Assembly: GCA_025716815.1 (NCBI GenBank)
Contig: JAIXMN010000004.1
Span: 496,001 to 560,000, forward strand
Source: Dichotomocladium elegans
Lineage: Eukaryota > Mucoromycota > Mucoromycetes > Mucorales > Lichtheimiaceae
DNA length: 64,000 bases
Reading direction: 5' to 3'
Both the position numbers and the translations under genes were made by a program. Shown here piece after piece: positions 23,511 through 34,314 of the stretch. The number at the start of each line of letters is the position of its first letter. The stretch's first letter is position 1. A model generated the notes under the pieces. The model was not told the DNA's origin and ran no database searches. It saw only the letters and a program-made list of their open reading frames with translations.

Positions 23511-24233
23511 ATGAGTAAATCACACAGCCCGTATCCTAATGCGCCTTCATCGTCGGCCATGGCATGGTCATTTTCACCCACGAGCCATGGCGCTGCCATA
23601 GCTGCTGCAGCTAGTGGCAGCCATTACCCTGGTACCCAGCACCGTGACAGCTTCGTACATCGTCAAGAGCTTGAATCCATGTTTTACCAAGATCTCGTCT
23701 GCTGCAACAAAAAGATCCAAGACTTACATGAGCTACTGAGGCATTATGAAGACTACCACCATAACAATCAACCACCGCCGCAGCCACAACCCATGGATCA
23801 AGACGATTTACCGGCGCCACTTGCCTTTGCTGCAGGCCGAAATTCCACGACGAACAGTCCTTCCGCCACGAACGGCACAGCCCTTCCCCTCAAAGAATTT
23901 GAAGAAGAGAGCGAAAATCCCGATTCGATGATGCCGATTATCCCAGGCATGAGCGATGATTCTGAAGAATTTCTTGCCTCAATGAATGCAAGCGCGTTTA
24001 ATCCATATCAGCAAAATGAGATGGTACAGAATGATCTCAAGCCATACAAGTGCACTATTCCCGGATGTCAAAAAGCATACAAGAACCCGAACGGACTCAA
24101 ATATCATCGGGAACATGGGCATACCGCAAGCATGGAGGACGACGAACTGATACGGCCATTCCGGTGCATCTTATGCAACAAAGGCTACCGACAAATGAGT
24201 GGGCTCAAATACCACATGACCCATGGACATTGA
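23511..24233 (+). CDS. Sfp1-like C2H2 zinc-finger transcription factor
   Basis: A single exon of 240 aa. Near residues 60-82 there is an N-terminal half-finger-like motif, CCNKKIQDLHELLRHYEDYHH. At the C-terminus are two C2H2 fingers, YKCTIPGCQKAYKNPNGLKYH and FRCILCNKGYRQMSGLKYH, each followed by HGH-type endings. This split arrangement and the NGLKYH motif match the yeast Sfp1 family, which controls ribosomal protein and ribosome biogenesis genes. The second finger has RQMS where KNPN is usual. The middle is acidic and S/T/P-rich, a possible activation region. An AG acceptor-like site at 23500 leaves open a spliced 5' leader. Confidence 0.85.
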   Translation: MSKSHSPYPNAPSSSAMAWSFSPTSHGAAIAAAASGSHYPGTQHRDSFVHRQELESMFYQDLVCCNKKIQDLHELLRHYEDYHHNNQPPPQPQPMDQDDLPAPLAFAAGRNSTTNSPSATNGTALPLKEFEEESENPDSMMPIIPGMSDDSEEFLASMNASAFNPYQQNEMVQNDLKPYKCTIPGCQKAYKNPNGLKYHREHGHTASMEDDELIRPFRCILCNKGYRQMSGLKYHMTHGH

Positions 24234-24295
24234 CTGTAAACATCATAGAAGGGGAGAGAAGGGCACTGTATTTATTAGCAAAACAACAGAAAACC

Positions 24296-24436
24296 CAATA
24301 CACATACGCACACGCACACGCACATATACACATACACACTCACACATACGCACCCGCCACCCGCATACACAAACGCGCATACATCCACACGCACACCCCC
24401 GCACGAAGCTTGACATATACATACACTCACTCACAC
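24296..24436. repeat. imperfect CA/CACG-rich tract
   Basis: About 140 bp dominated by CACA, CACG and ATACAC units just downstream of the Sfp1-like stop codon. It generates spurious H/T-rich and C/V-rich ORFs on both strands. Confidence 0.85.
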
Positions 24437-25109
24437 ATACGTACATATTACATAAAAAGCGTCGATGTTTGCCTTGCTGTGCACGTGTAGTCATGATTAA
24501 CACTAACGTAGACCGAACCAAGCACTCAGTGCTTTCGGAGGCCAGTGACTATCACATGGGGATTTCATATTCATAACCAACCATCGACTGCATACAAAAA
24601 ATGTGGTCAAAGCGTTTCAGTGTTGCTACACCCGAAGGGAAACAGGGGTCGTTGGCAGCAGGGGTACCTTCTTTATGTGTATTATGCACTTTTGCCAGCT
24701 GCGCACGCCGCTTTCTCTAGTAACAGCGACACTGAATACACCAAGATGTTCCCACCGATGAAGAGGGGTGAGGTTAGATAGCTCAAATTAATTTAATAAC
24801 GCGAGTACCCAATGATCATCTTCCCACAAAAGCGAGAGCACGATCTTAAACAATTGGGGCGAATTCTCATAAAGCCAGCATGTGATTTTCATTTCTCTTG
24901 TTTTGCGTTTGACAGTTATAGATACCTATTCTTCGTGATGTGTACATTAGTACTGAGTCTGTAAAAATGAGTAATCAATATCTTTATACACGATATGGCA
25001 GGGGGGATCTTGTCGATTGACTATATTACGTACTTCTTTCCAACCTCCGAGATCATTGCCGCTCATATCTCCATACGAGGTATGGAGTCATTCTGATAAA
25101 AGAAGCATA

Positions 25110-25172
25110 GAGAAGGTCTTCAATGCATCAGCTGCTGCAAAACGGTTAGCAATACATGTCTATTCAGCTTAC
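25110..25172 (+). mobile_element. Tc1/mariner-type fragment (helix-turn-helix region)
   Basis: About 60 bp (starting GAGAAGGT.TTGA-like and covering GCATCAGCTGCTGCAAAACG) is closely similar to 30274-30336 in the larger copy. It translates as ASAAAKRLAIHVYSA, the helix-turn-helix start of a Tc1-like transposase. No other part of the element is nearby. Confidence 0.65.
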
Positions 25173-25697
25173 AGGGATGAGAGCATTTGTAGTATGAGAA
25201 CGAATCTGACGGTATCTTTTTTTTTTTAAAGAAAAAAGCAATACTAGTTGTTCGCGTATGAAGAACATACGAATGTTATTATAGATTAGGTTGACGCCCG
25301 AAGTCATCCATTGTCCTAGAAAAAAAAACTTACGGAGCGACGAATGCTGCCCGCCATTGAGAAGGACTCAGCTTGACCTGAGGGTAGATCCATGGGGGAC
25401 ACCACGGTTTTCGTTATGTGTCTGGGTTCCATGACATGGACTAAATCTATTCACAAGACTGAAGAAGACATCCCCGGATTGTCCAATATCGACTGATATG
25501 CCAACTCGTATCTCGTGCGACATATGTTTACCTTAAGTATGAAGTTTATTTTGAATATAAAAGTAGAGTGATGCATGAGTAGGACGTGGATATGGGGTTG
25601 ATGGATGGATGGATAGATGGATGGAAAGGCATGAGATGTAGAGGAACAAGCGAAGACATTAGAAAAGAGTTGCATGAATGTAAGGACCAAATATTGG

Positions 25698-26657
25698 TTA
25701 GAAGAAAGAAGGACGGGCCGCCTTGAGTCGATCGACCCAGTCCTCGAGTGCTGCATACAAGAGCACGTCGACGGTATAGAGACCTTTGACTACCTGTTCA
25801 ATGGCGGAGAACCAGGCCGGATCGTATTTTGAAACCATCGCGGCTGGCACATGATCGACAAACTCGCACAAATACGCCTTGCCGAGCTTGTACTGTTCCA
25901 TCGCCAGTTCCAGCCATTCAAAGGCCCATTGTTGAATCGCATTGTGTCTGCTGGCTGGTCGGATGGGTTCAATAACGCAGGTGATGCGGGAGCCTGCTTT
26001 AGCTGCTGTGATTGCAATCCATTGCCATTCCTTCTCCTGACTTAACCATCGCACGTCGATCCTTGGCTCCTTAGCCTTGAACACCGTGCTGAGTTGCCCG
26101 CAGAGGCCCTGAATGTCGTCGTTGTGGATGTAGGCCATCACAGGCTTTCCAACAAGGAGGGATTGGTTTGCTGCAGGTTGTAACGTATGCGCGTCCTTTT
26201 TGACATCGTAGACCCGGTCGATGATCCCGTACTGGCTTAAAAGGAGAACCGTGGTGTCTTGGATGGTGAACGGATAGCGATGGTGTTTTGGAGGAGGAGG
26301 GGCGAGACAGGGTTGATCAAGCCTTCGGACAAGCCAATAGTCGAGCTGCCCAGTCGTAGTATGAAGCGGATCATGGTGTATACAGACCTGAAGCGCAATG
26401 GAATGACCATGAATGTCGCGCGCAGACCAGGACGTGGCGGCAGTCTGGGTCAGAAGACGGTTGATGGAGGTGCCAATGAAGTCAGAAGGAGAGTGGCCGA
26501 GAAGATGAAGCACTTGATCGGTAACAGTGATGATAGATTGGTCGGTGTGACGGACAATAAAGAGAGCAGAAGAAGATCGTAGTGGACAGACATCAAAGGA
26601 GTGGGTCAAGCCATTAGCCATTGTGTCCATAGGAAGGAAAGGAGAGTATTGAAACAA
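25698..26657 (-). CDS. PAS-domain protein
   Basis: A single exon of 319 aa. Two PAS-like segments are visible. The first is around residues 30-75 (ALFIVRHTDQSIITVTDQVL then LLGHSPSDFIGTSI). The second is around 135-200 (YGIIDRVYDVKK, VGKPVMAYIHNDDIQGLC). The arrangement resembles fungal PAS-only sensors or partners of light/redox and metabolic regulators. No kinase, HLH, GATA finger or LOV cysteine motif (GxNCRFLQ) is seen, so a flavin photosensor is unlikely. The C-terminal 80 residues look helical. An alternative start is the second ATG (26627). Function is unknown. The gene starts 179 bp downstream of the stop of the RRM gene on the same strand. Confidence 0.75.
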   Translation of the reverse strand: MFQYSPFLPMDTMANGLTHSFDVCPLRSSSALFIVRHTDQSIITVTDQVLHLLGHSPSDFIGTSINRLLTQTAATSWSARDIHGHSIALQVCIHHDPLHTTTGQLDYWLVRRLDQPCLAPPPPKHHRYPFTIQDTTVLLLSQYGIIDRVYDVKKDAHTLQPAANQSLLVGKPVMAYIHNDDIQGLCGQLSTVFKAKEPRIDVRWLSQEKEWQWIAITAAKAGSRITCVIEPIRPASRHNAIQQWAFEWLELAMEQYKLGKAYLCEFVDHVPAAMVSKYDPAWFSAIEQVVKGLYTVDVLLYAALEDWVDRLKAARPSFF

Positions 26658-26836
26658 ATGAGGGAAGAGAATAGACCATCTAATAATTCATTGAGTTGAG
26701 CACATTCTTCACATGAAAGAAAAAAAGCAAACTCTTCGTGTAACGTTAATTCAACAATTGGCGCGTGGCAAATGATCTTCTCATGCAGGAAAACACGATG
26801 ATGCCAGTTCTTATGGGCTCTGTCCAACAGTCCTCT

Positions 26837-27962
26837 TTAGTAAACTACAGATGCATTAAGCTTAAACGCGGTATCATGCTTCGCCAGGAGATATTCTATG
26901 TTATGGAACTTGCGCACTGCGCGCCACGCCTCAGACTCAGATTCAAACTTGACCAAGAACTTGGAAACGGTTGCCTGATCCCTCCTGTCATTTCCACGTG
27001 AGCTATTATGTCTCTAACAAAATGGAGCCCATGCTTACGTCTTCAGTTTGATGATGTTGTCCACAGAACCGTCTGCCGGGAAAAAATTCTTGGATCGCAA
27101 GTATCCCAAAAGATGCTGAGGCTCTGTTAGTTTGGGCATTCCAGTAATCATGACGGATCGTCCGGCTGCACTCTGAGCATCGGACACAGAGTACAGTACT
27201 GCCGAACGTATCTTGTCAGACAATTTGTTGATCTAAAATCACGTCAGCAAAAGTTAGCAATGCATCTCGATGCATATCGTGCGCTTCGCCCGTGCTAATT
27301 AATTAGCTTTGTCAACCCTAATCGACCATCTACTTGCATGTGACATCCGGATCATGTTTCCGCCGATCAGACGCCGATTGCCGTATTCCAAAACACGTTG
27401 TGCGTCCTCCGCTGACTTCATCGAGATAACGCACCGCCCATCAAATTCAAAATACTCGTTGCGGACAAATACAACTATTATTAGACCAACATCAGCGTAC
27501 CATGAACCAGGCATGGCTATGTATGTGTTCGTCTTCTAAATACCCTCGCGGATCGCTTTATCGCCATCGGGCAAAGCCTCCCGCGCAAGCTTTCGTATGT
27601 CTTCCACTGTGGTCGTCACCGGCAGCGCATCGACCTGAATGACCGAGGTGGGTTCTTTGGCATTAAGGTTTTGCTCCTTTTTCACCTGGTCTACAATGTA
27701 TGTATGAATCTTGTAAGCCTGTTGTTCAAGTCTCAATCTCGCTCAAACTGCTCATGCTTTCTCATGGACGACCCAAAAATAACTTGCCGATGAATTTGCT
27801 CGTCAATCGCTCTCCCTTTTCCCGCTGTGTCGAATTCGATTGTGCCATAGCTGAGGTCTGAAACAACCGGCATTGCTCATTTCTGCTCACTGAAGCTCGC
27901 ACGACAGTGGTGAAAGCAGCATGTCGTCGTGCAAAAATTGAAAGAATCGGTCGAGACGCCAT
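26837..27962 (-). CDS. RNA-binding (RRM-like) protein with mitochondrial presequence
   Basis: Five exons, 27962-27784, 27737-27544, 27474-27317, 27232-27039 and 27002-26837, give about 296 aa. The N-terminus (ILSIFARRHAAFTTVVRASV) is rich in Arg, Ser and hydrophobics with no acidic residues, like a mitochondrial presequence. Then comes an RRM-like fold (VIQVDALPVTTTVEDIRKLA ... GRCVISMKSAEDAQRVLE ... GGNMIRMS) and a second, weaker one (SVMITGMPKLTEPQHLLGYL ... KFLVKFESESEAWRAVRKFH). A role in mitochondrial RNA metabolism is inferred. The end of exon 3 is uncertain: phase requires a poor donor, GTTGAC at 27316, or a GC donor a few bases on. Intron 1 also has a weak donor (GTTATT). Confidence 0.7.
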
Positions 27963-28154
27963 GGCTAAGGAACAAGTTTCTTACTTCGTTGACAGCCCTT
28001 GCAGTGAAAATTTAGATAGTCACCTTGCCGTGACCATCTTTCCCATCCCGACAACGGAAACCAAACCTATCACCCCGTCCCGTGATCAACGCCAATGGCA
28101 TGTGTGAAAAGAAAAACCAGGGCACATTTAATGCAAGCAAATTTATCCAATTTC

Positions 28155-29670
28155 CTACTGAGCAAACACCTCCCCGCCTTGGTCGCCGACAAACGTGCTA
28201 ATCCTGTTGACCTGACTATCCCAAGCTGCAATCTGTCGCCGCATACCATCGATCTGTTCCTTGTCAAGCACACGGGGTTGCACCCAAGTAACAATCACCG
28301 TCTGATCCACTTGGTCAATGGAGCCACGAATAAGCTTGAGCGACAATGCCTTCATCACCAGGTGCTCAACCTAACCGTTTGATCAACCGTGAGTCGCTTT
28401 GTATCAAATTCGCTCCTTTTCTCCTTCTCTGCAAGTCACGCAAGTGCTACTTGCCTCGTCCGCGGGCAATCTCGTCTCCGCAGCAATCTCCGTGAAAGGA
28501 ATAACCCGGTTATCGTTCGATCGGCGGAATACAGCCTCAATCAATGACATGAGACAGATTTTGCGACCCAAGGCTGCAGAATTTTGTTGTAATAATGGCT
28601 TTTAAAGATTCCAACTGTTACTTGTAGCTGCTCACCAACAGGTTGAATTGTAATTTCTTTTACCTGTTTGCTAAAATGCGGTGCAAGAGCCTCGAATTTG
28701 CCAATATCGCCGCTGTTGAATGCAAATAGCAGAGACCGCAACCAGTCGTGCTCCGTGTTGGCCAATGAGTCCAGGATAGGGTGCATCAACTGAATTTTCG
28801 CAAGGGTTCAGCTGAATATCTGGCTCTTTCGCTAACTGTCTCATGCTTTCACTTACCAGTTCTCCAAAATTATAGATCATATCACCCAAAAGAGCAGCAA
28901 TAGCCAGGTCATAAGCTCGGCCAACCTTATCCGCAGGTGATAATTCGTCCACGTTAATGCATGCAAGGTAGAGCAATGCACTTTTGTAGTACTGGGCGTA
29001 CTCTGCCTTGGCCTTGTAGTATTCAGCACTGACACGGTAGAAGCTGGCATAGATGATCGTCTCCACACTGTCGAACTGGTCGAGGATCTTTTCAGAGTCT
29101 TCAATGGCTTTCCTTACTTCGTCAAGTTGGTTCAGCAGAAGCTTGAAGTGGGCGGTTTCCATAAGGGCCAGAACATAGACATCCTTGGTCTCGGGTGTGT
29201 CCACTTTGCTGGTAATATCGTTTAAGAATTGAACCGAATCCTTCAACTCTGCGACAGATACATCCATGAAAACCCACATTCTATTTGCTGACCTTAATCC
29301 CTTCTCTTGCCAATCCTTACCAGCACAGTTATTGGCTGCTTTGAGCGCAATCTGCACAAGCGAAAGTTTATTGATCTTGCTTTCCCACTCTGCAATAAAT
29401 TGCTGGAAGATTGGAATTTGATGTGCTGCAGATGCTGGCTGACTGAAAAACTCGAGGATCGATTGAGTTAACTGATGCCAAAGCCTATATATTGAATCAG
29501 CCAGCGAAAACAAAAGCATGATCATCCTTTGTGGCATAATGCGCGACGCACTTTCTCTCATATAGGTCTTCGAAAGTGGTAAAGTATCTCTGCAGGTTTG
29601 AAGGTGCCTTTTGTCTCTCTTGATGTAGAAACTTGGGTACATCAAAGTCAATTTCCATTTGCTGTGCCAT
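28155..29670 (-). CDS. RPN9: 26S proteasome regulatory subunit Rpn9 (PSMD13)
   Basis: Six exons, 29670-29552, 29484-29321, 29248-28857, 28789-28664, 28598-28455 and 28370-28155, give 386 aa, close to PSMD13 (about 376). Family sequence is clear throughout: LYERKLWHQLTQ, ILDQFDSVETIIYASFYRVS, YYKSALLYLACI, AYDLAIAALLGDMIYNFGEL, the PCI segment ICLMSLIEAVF with LPADEVEHLVMKAL, and LIRGSIDQVDQTVIVTWVQP. It is a PCI scaffold subunit of the proteasome lid and contacts Rpn11. Intron 5 is a clean GC-AG intron (GAG|GCAAGT), the best non-canonical donor in the window. An upstream in-frame ATG at 29787 exists; I prefer 29670, where the conserved N-terminus begins. Its promoter abuts the decayed Tc1 element. 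Confidence 0.94.
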
Positions 29671-29812
29671 GATATCGAAAAGAGCTGTGATGCCAGGTCT
29701 GCCCTGCTTGCGCGTCTCGCGGATGGACAAGAACGTCATTCCTACACCGACTAATTGAATCCCAGCTTTTGGGAAGCACGCCCGCATGGCTTATCTATAG
29801 TACTCAGTCTAA

Positions 29813-31335
29813 CATACACTGTTTTCCAAAATTGAAGTCATTTCTGAAGACGCAAGATCACAAAAATAGAAGTCGCCTTTTGTCCAGAAATCTTTGCGCG
29901 TGATGACATAGCAAATGTCGCATGCACCGCGAAAGATATCGCATAAAAAAGCTTTCATCTCCTATAAATGTTAGTCTTTTCTTTTGAAACCCATTTTACA
30001 TTCTATGAAGATGGGCAAGGCCATGCCATTGGTGAGCATAACTGCCCTGAACCAATGGACCTTGTAGTTGATAAGGAAATGTACTCTCTTCAATCCGTTT
30101 GTCCTCACAAAGAAGGTCTATGTAGTCTGTCTTTCAGAGAAACCCTTACCTTATTGCTATTTATATACCCAAGCGAAAGAATACAGATATCCAGATGAAA
30201 GAGGCAGACTTTGAGTGCGGCTACACAATGTACGCTGAAAAAGATTAGGATTTGATTATTCAAACTGATGTTTGAGAAGGTATTGAGTGCATCAGCTGCT
30301 GCAAAACAGCTAGGAATCCATATTTGTTCAGCTCAGCGATGGGCATCACAGTACGTAAAGGACCTCAGACAGCATTTTTAAGAAATATAGAGGCAGAGGT
30401 CGTTCACATACTCTCAACAGAGAGCAAAAGTGTTATTTTACAATGGTTGACGAGAATTCGAAATTGTGCTAGAGCAACTGATGGAGCTACTGATATAGCG
30501 ATTTGAGGGTCTTAAAATACTGAATATGACGCTCCACCGATTATGAAAAATGAATGTAGCTAGTCACTGAAAAAGGCTCGGTTTCAGTCTGTTGATAGGA
30601 ATAGCGATGCAATAACCCAAGAGCGCCTTGATTCGCTGCGCCGATGGGATATAGTTGATATTGACTTTAGAAAATCCGTGTTTTCCTCAATGAGTCTAGG
30701 TTCCATATTAATATAAAGCGCAGCTTGGTACGGATCAAGAACGGGATTTCTGCAGTAGTTACAGTCCCTAAAACAAGAGCGAAAATAACTACTATCCTGG
30801 GAGCAAATTCAGCATCAGGCATCATTAAATGTAGCTTGAGATTCTCACAACCTCCAGCCTAAAAAAAAAAAAAAACGAAAAGAGCGGGGCGCTCCACAAC
30901 TACAAGTAAAGGAACTGTAACTATACATTATCTCAGCCTTCTCAAGACTATCATTGGTGAATGGATAAGTATGAGCATATGACGGGTCGTTGTTTGGTAC
31001 TAGATAATGCACCTATTCATAAAACTGAGGATATCTCTAAATACATCCAGTCTCGAGGATAGCTATGTGTCTATCTTCCTTCCTCCTCACCTGAAACTCA
31101 ATCCTACTGAACAGTTTTGGTCGGCTGTGGAGAGCAAAGTAAAACGTAATAGGTTCTTGGAAAGTGAGACACTGATTATCCGAATCAGTGAAGCATCGAA
31201 TAGCTTAAAGGTGAGCGATTTCGAAGTATTTGTCTTTCATTCTTACAAGTGTCTAGTTAACTGTCGTAATGGGGATACTGTATGATTTGAGTTGGGATAA
31301 TTCAATACTGGTTATCAGAGTATCTATATGGACAA
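29813..31335 (+). mobile_element. decayed Tc1/mariner-type (DDE_3) transposon
   Basis: About 1.5 kb that reads, in broken frames, as a Tc1-like transposase. It has a helix-turn-helix start (ASAAAKQLGIHICSAQRWAS at 30290-30350), a FVKE/QSVDRNS-like middle, and the DDE C-terminus at about 31003-31140 (DNAPIHKTEDISK, then LPPHLKLNPTEQFW). Many stops and frame changes show it is dead. It shares sequence over its first about 700 bp with a second copy at 53.5-54.3 kb on the other strand. Ends are approximate; I could not find clear terminal inverted repeats or the TA duplication. Confidence 0.75.
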
Positions 31336-32776
31336 AGATCATTACTTCCATATAGAACCATGAGACTTTAGGTTCGACGCTGGATATAATAAAGAATTAG
31401 AACTAAACAAGATATCAACATGGTATCATATTGTAAAGCAGAAAAACTCATCAGTGAAATAGGTGATAAAGAGCTTTGTCATGCTGTGAGTTCTTTGTGG
31501 GGTATACGGGTATTATTACACACATGTTCATAGATGCAGCGGTGGTTTTAATACGCAGCCCATGGCCAACAACAACGTTGTCTCCCTTGCTATCTCTAGG
31601 AATTTTGGTAATCTTAGGGCTAGATCTCATTTATCGTTGGGCACACTCTGATAGATTTATCTTATCAAGAAAATATCATCTGTCAGCGACACAACCATTT
31701 TTACCCACGAAAAAATCAAATGGCCCGTGTGTAAACTCACCTGCAACAAAACTATGGGGCTGATTGTTGATAAGCAAGTAACATCGTGAAGTTGCACGGT
31801 ATTGTTTCAGCCTTATCAAGCACCCACCTTGATTTCATATAAATACCAGGCAGCCAAGAAATCTGCTTCCTCATGAACTGCAACCTGACCCTCTTTTCCA
31901 CGTTCTCATCCGGTATGATCAGTATAATACTAAATTGCTTGTTATAATTTGACATCTTCTCCTTTGCAAATTGGACAATAGCCTACTTTGATGTGTCATG
32001 GAAGAGAGGTGTCCTTGGACGTCCTTCCTCTGCCTCTTTCCGCTCCCGCCTCTGGCCCCATTTAGTTCCTTTCTTCTCTCGCTGCTGGGGTCCTCCTCAA
32101 TTTTACGCCATGTTTATCGCCAGGACACCTAACTATTCGGAGGTGAGTTCAATTGTGTGAGTAAGGGTTACTGTTTCTGCTGCCTAATGATTATCGATAC
32201 GAAATCTTTTTACAAAATTTGTTTTGGAAAATAAAGTACATAATAATGTTTAAAACCCTCGTATTATATCTCACATTTGGTAGACAAGAAAACGGCCAAT
32301 TATTGCATGTACTTTGAGCATTTCATTATCCAGATATTCCTTATTTTCCAGTCTCAGGCGCTCTTAAACTACTGCGCTAGCTGCCTCCAACGCGATTTAA
32401 TGCTTGGAAAATGCGCGCCAGTGCAGGATTGCTAGGTGGCGAATATATCATACCAGCTCAGACATTCTCGCTCTCTTATCGTGTGTCCTTGCCCATTATA
32501 TGTTCGAACGGGTATTCCAATGGGTTTTGTCTTGCAAGCATGGTCGTACTTGCTCTATCTATCGATAATAATGCTCCATTGATTGATAGATGTTATTTGA
32601 ATGCTTCCGTTTATTAATTACCCTAAATCTTCCTGCTGTACCACACCTGCCTGTGTAATTGAAAGAAAATGTTTTTACTATTGCGATTGGGGGAATAAAA
32701 AACTGCGTAGACAATATGATATATATTTATATATGTACGTAAAGTAATGACCAGTACGCATGTAAAATCAAGCGGT
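31336..32776. other. AT-rich intergenic region
   Basis: About 1.4 kb between the Tc1 relic and the transaldolase stop codon. Short ORFs (31476-31763, 32411-32617) show no domain. It may contain more transposon debris, but I cannot identify it. Confidence 0.4.
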
Positions 32777-33959
32777 TCACAACTTCTCCCTCAACATCCT
32801 CTCGAGCTTCTCCCCGTCCTTTGCAAAATTTCGGATCCCTTCGGATAATTTTTCTGTTGACATAGGATCCTCGTTCATGTCCCAACGGAAAGCCTTCTCG
32901 TTCGAAAAATAGGAGACTCTAGACATGGATACAGCCTTTGCCTTTGCTACGGACAGTTTAGCAGTGAGCTTCTTCTTGTCTTTGGCCAACTCTGCAAGTA
33001 GTCCAGGGGAAATCGTCAAGTAATCGCAGCCGGCCAGTTCCTCGATTTCGCCGGTGTTGCGGAATGAAGCACCCATAACAATGGTATCATAACCATGTTG
33101 CTTGTAATAATTGTAGATCTTGGTAACCGAGATAACGCCAGGATCCTCTTGGCTGCTGTAGGCCTTACCAGTCGATTTCTTGTACCAATCCAAGATACGA
33201 CCGACAAAGGGCGAAATAAGAGTCACGCCCGCTTCGGCGCAGGCAACAGCCTGGGGGAAGCCAAAGAGCAGGGTCAGATTGCAGTGGATATTGTGTTCCT
33301 TCTCAAGAACCTAGACGATAAACCGGTCCGGCCCTATGTCAGTGGCTTTTTTTATCACACGTGTATATCTAAGCACTTACTGAGGCAGCTTGGATTCCTT
33401 CCCAGGTGGAAGCGATCTTGATGAGGATACGGTCCTTATTGATGCCAGCCTCATTGTAAAGTTTGATCAGTCGCTTGGCTTTGGTAATGGTGGCCTCGGT
33501 ATCAAAGGAAAGACGAGCATCGACTTCTGTTGAAACACGTCCCGGAACAATTTTGAGGATCTCGCAACCAAAATTGACGAGAAGCTTGTCCATCGCCCAA
33601 TCGAGTTGCTCTTTGGACGAGCTGTGTGCGCATAAATATCACTTCATATTCCGCTGAAGGCTCATTGTAGTAAACTTACCCCCCCTTGGCCCGACCATAG
33701 GCAACGGCATCGTCAATTAAGGCACTGTATTGCGCCTTTTGGGAGGCTGCGAGGATCAAGGAAGGGTTTGTGGTGGCATCCTGAGGCTTGTACTGGGCAA
33801 TGGCTGTTCGATGCAATAATGAACAGAGTGTCTTTAGAGAGATGGGCCAAGAACACACATGTATATATATATATATATATATATATACCACTTACTTTCA
33901 AAGTCACCCGAATCGGCCACGATGATAGTATACTGCTTGATCTGCTCTAGAACAGACAT
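32777..33959 (-). CDS. TAL1: transaldolase
   Basis: Four exons, 33959-33896, 33803-33680, 33621-33381 and 33310-32777, give 320 aa. Motifs in order are VADSGDFE, then [14 protein letters not shown] (catalytic Asp region), [27 protein letters not shown] (the Schiff-base lysine is the K of LIKIAS), [19 protein letters not shown] and [11 protein letters not shown]. It is the cytosolic non-oxidative pentose-phosphate enzyme that moves a dihydroxyacetone unit from sedoheptulose-7-P to glyceraldehyde-3-P. Intron 1 contains a TA repeat (33861-33886). The gene diverges from the thioesterase gene over 355 bp. Confidence 0.96.
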
Positions 33960-34314
33960 GTTTTGCAAAGAATAAAGGAAACAGCGTGTTTGTTAGGATG
34001 GAATTTATAGTGATGAATCTGACGGAAGGCATCGGTACAAGAGCCGCCGAGATGGGGCGGAATCCGAGCGGCGCCCTGAGGAACAGCCCGGCGCGGGTAA
34101 ATTTTTCTGTTCATCACAAAAATTCTCAACAAAGAATCATCCCAAATTAGTCATCCAAATACCGGCAATGATAAAATGATATGATTGGATATGTGAGTGT
34201 CGCAGTTTCTGGGGAATTACAATTTACTTCTATGTCGAGATATTCGTGCTCAACCTTTTTGTTTCCTTTGCATTTAGGGCTGTTCCTGGGTTTATTTGTT
34301 TACGTTAACGAACG
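33960..34314. promoter_or_regulatory. divergent promoter region, transaldolase / thioesterase
   Basis: 355 bp between two divergent start codons. No named operator is recognised; it is moderately AT-rich. Confidence 0.45.

Larger units (their letters stand above)
24234..25697. other. intergenic with microsatellites and a transposon fragment
   Basis: This is the 3' flank of the Sfp1-like gene followed by non-coding sequence. It holds an imperfect CA-rich tract, a roughly 60-bp Tc1-type fragment (25110-25172), an A/T run near 25220-25240 and a GGAT/ATGG minisatellite at about 25596-25626. No gene is seen. Confidence 0.5.

Noticed and set aside
24296..24436. CRISPR-like or tandem array
   Set aside because: The units are simple CA/CACG dinucleotide variants without spacers, and the genome is eukaryotic.
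24223..24576. H/T-rich ORFs over the CA tract
   Set aside because: Produced by the dinucleotide repeat on both strands, with no domain.
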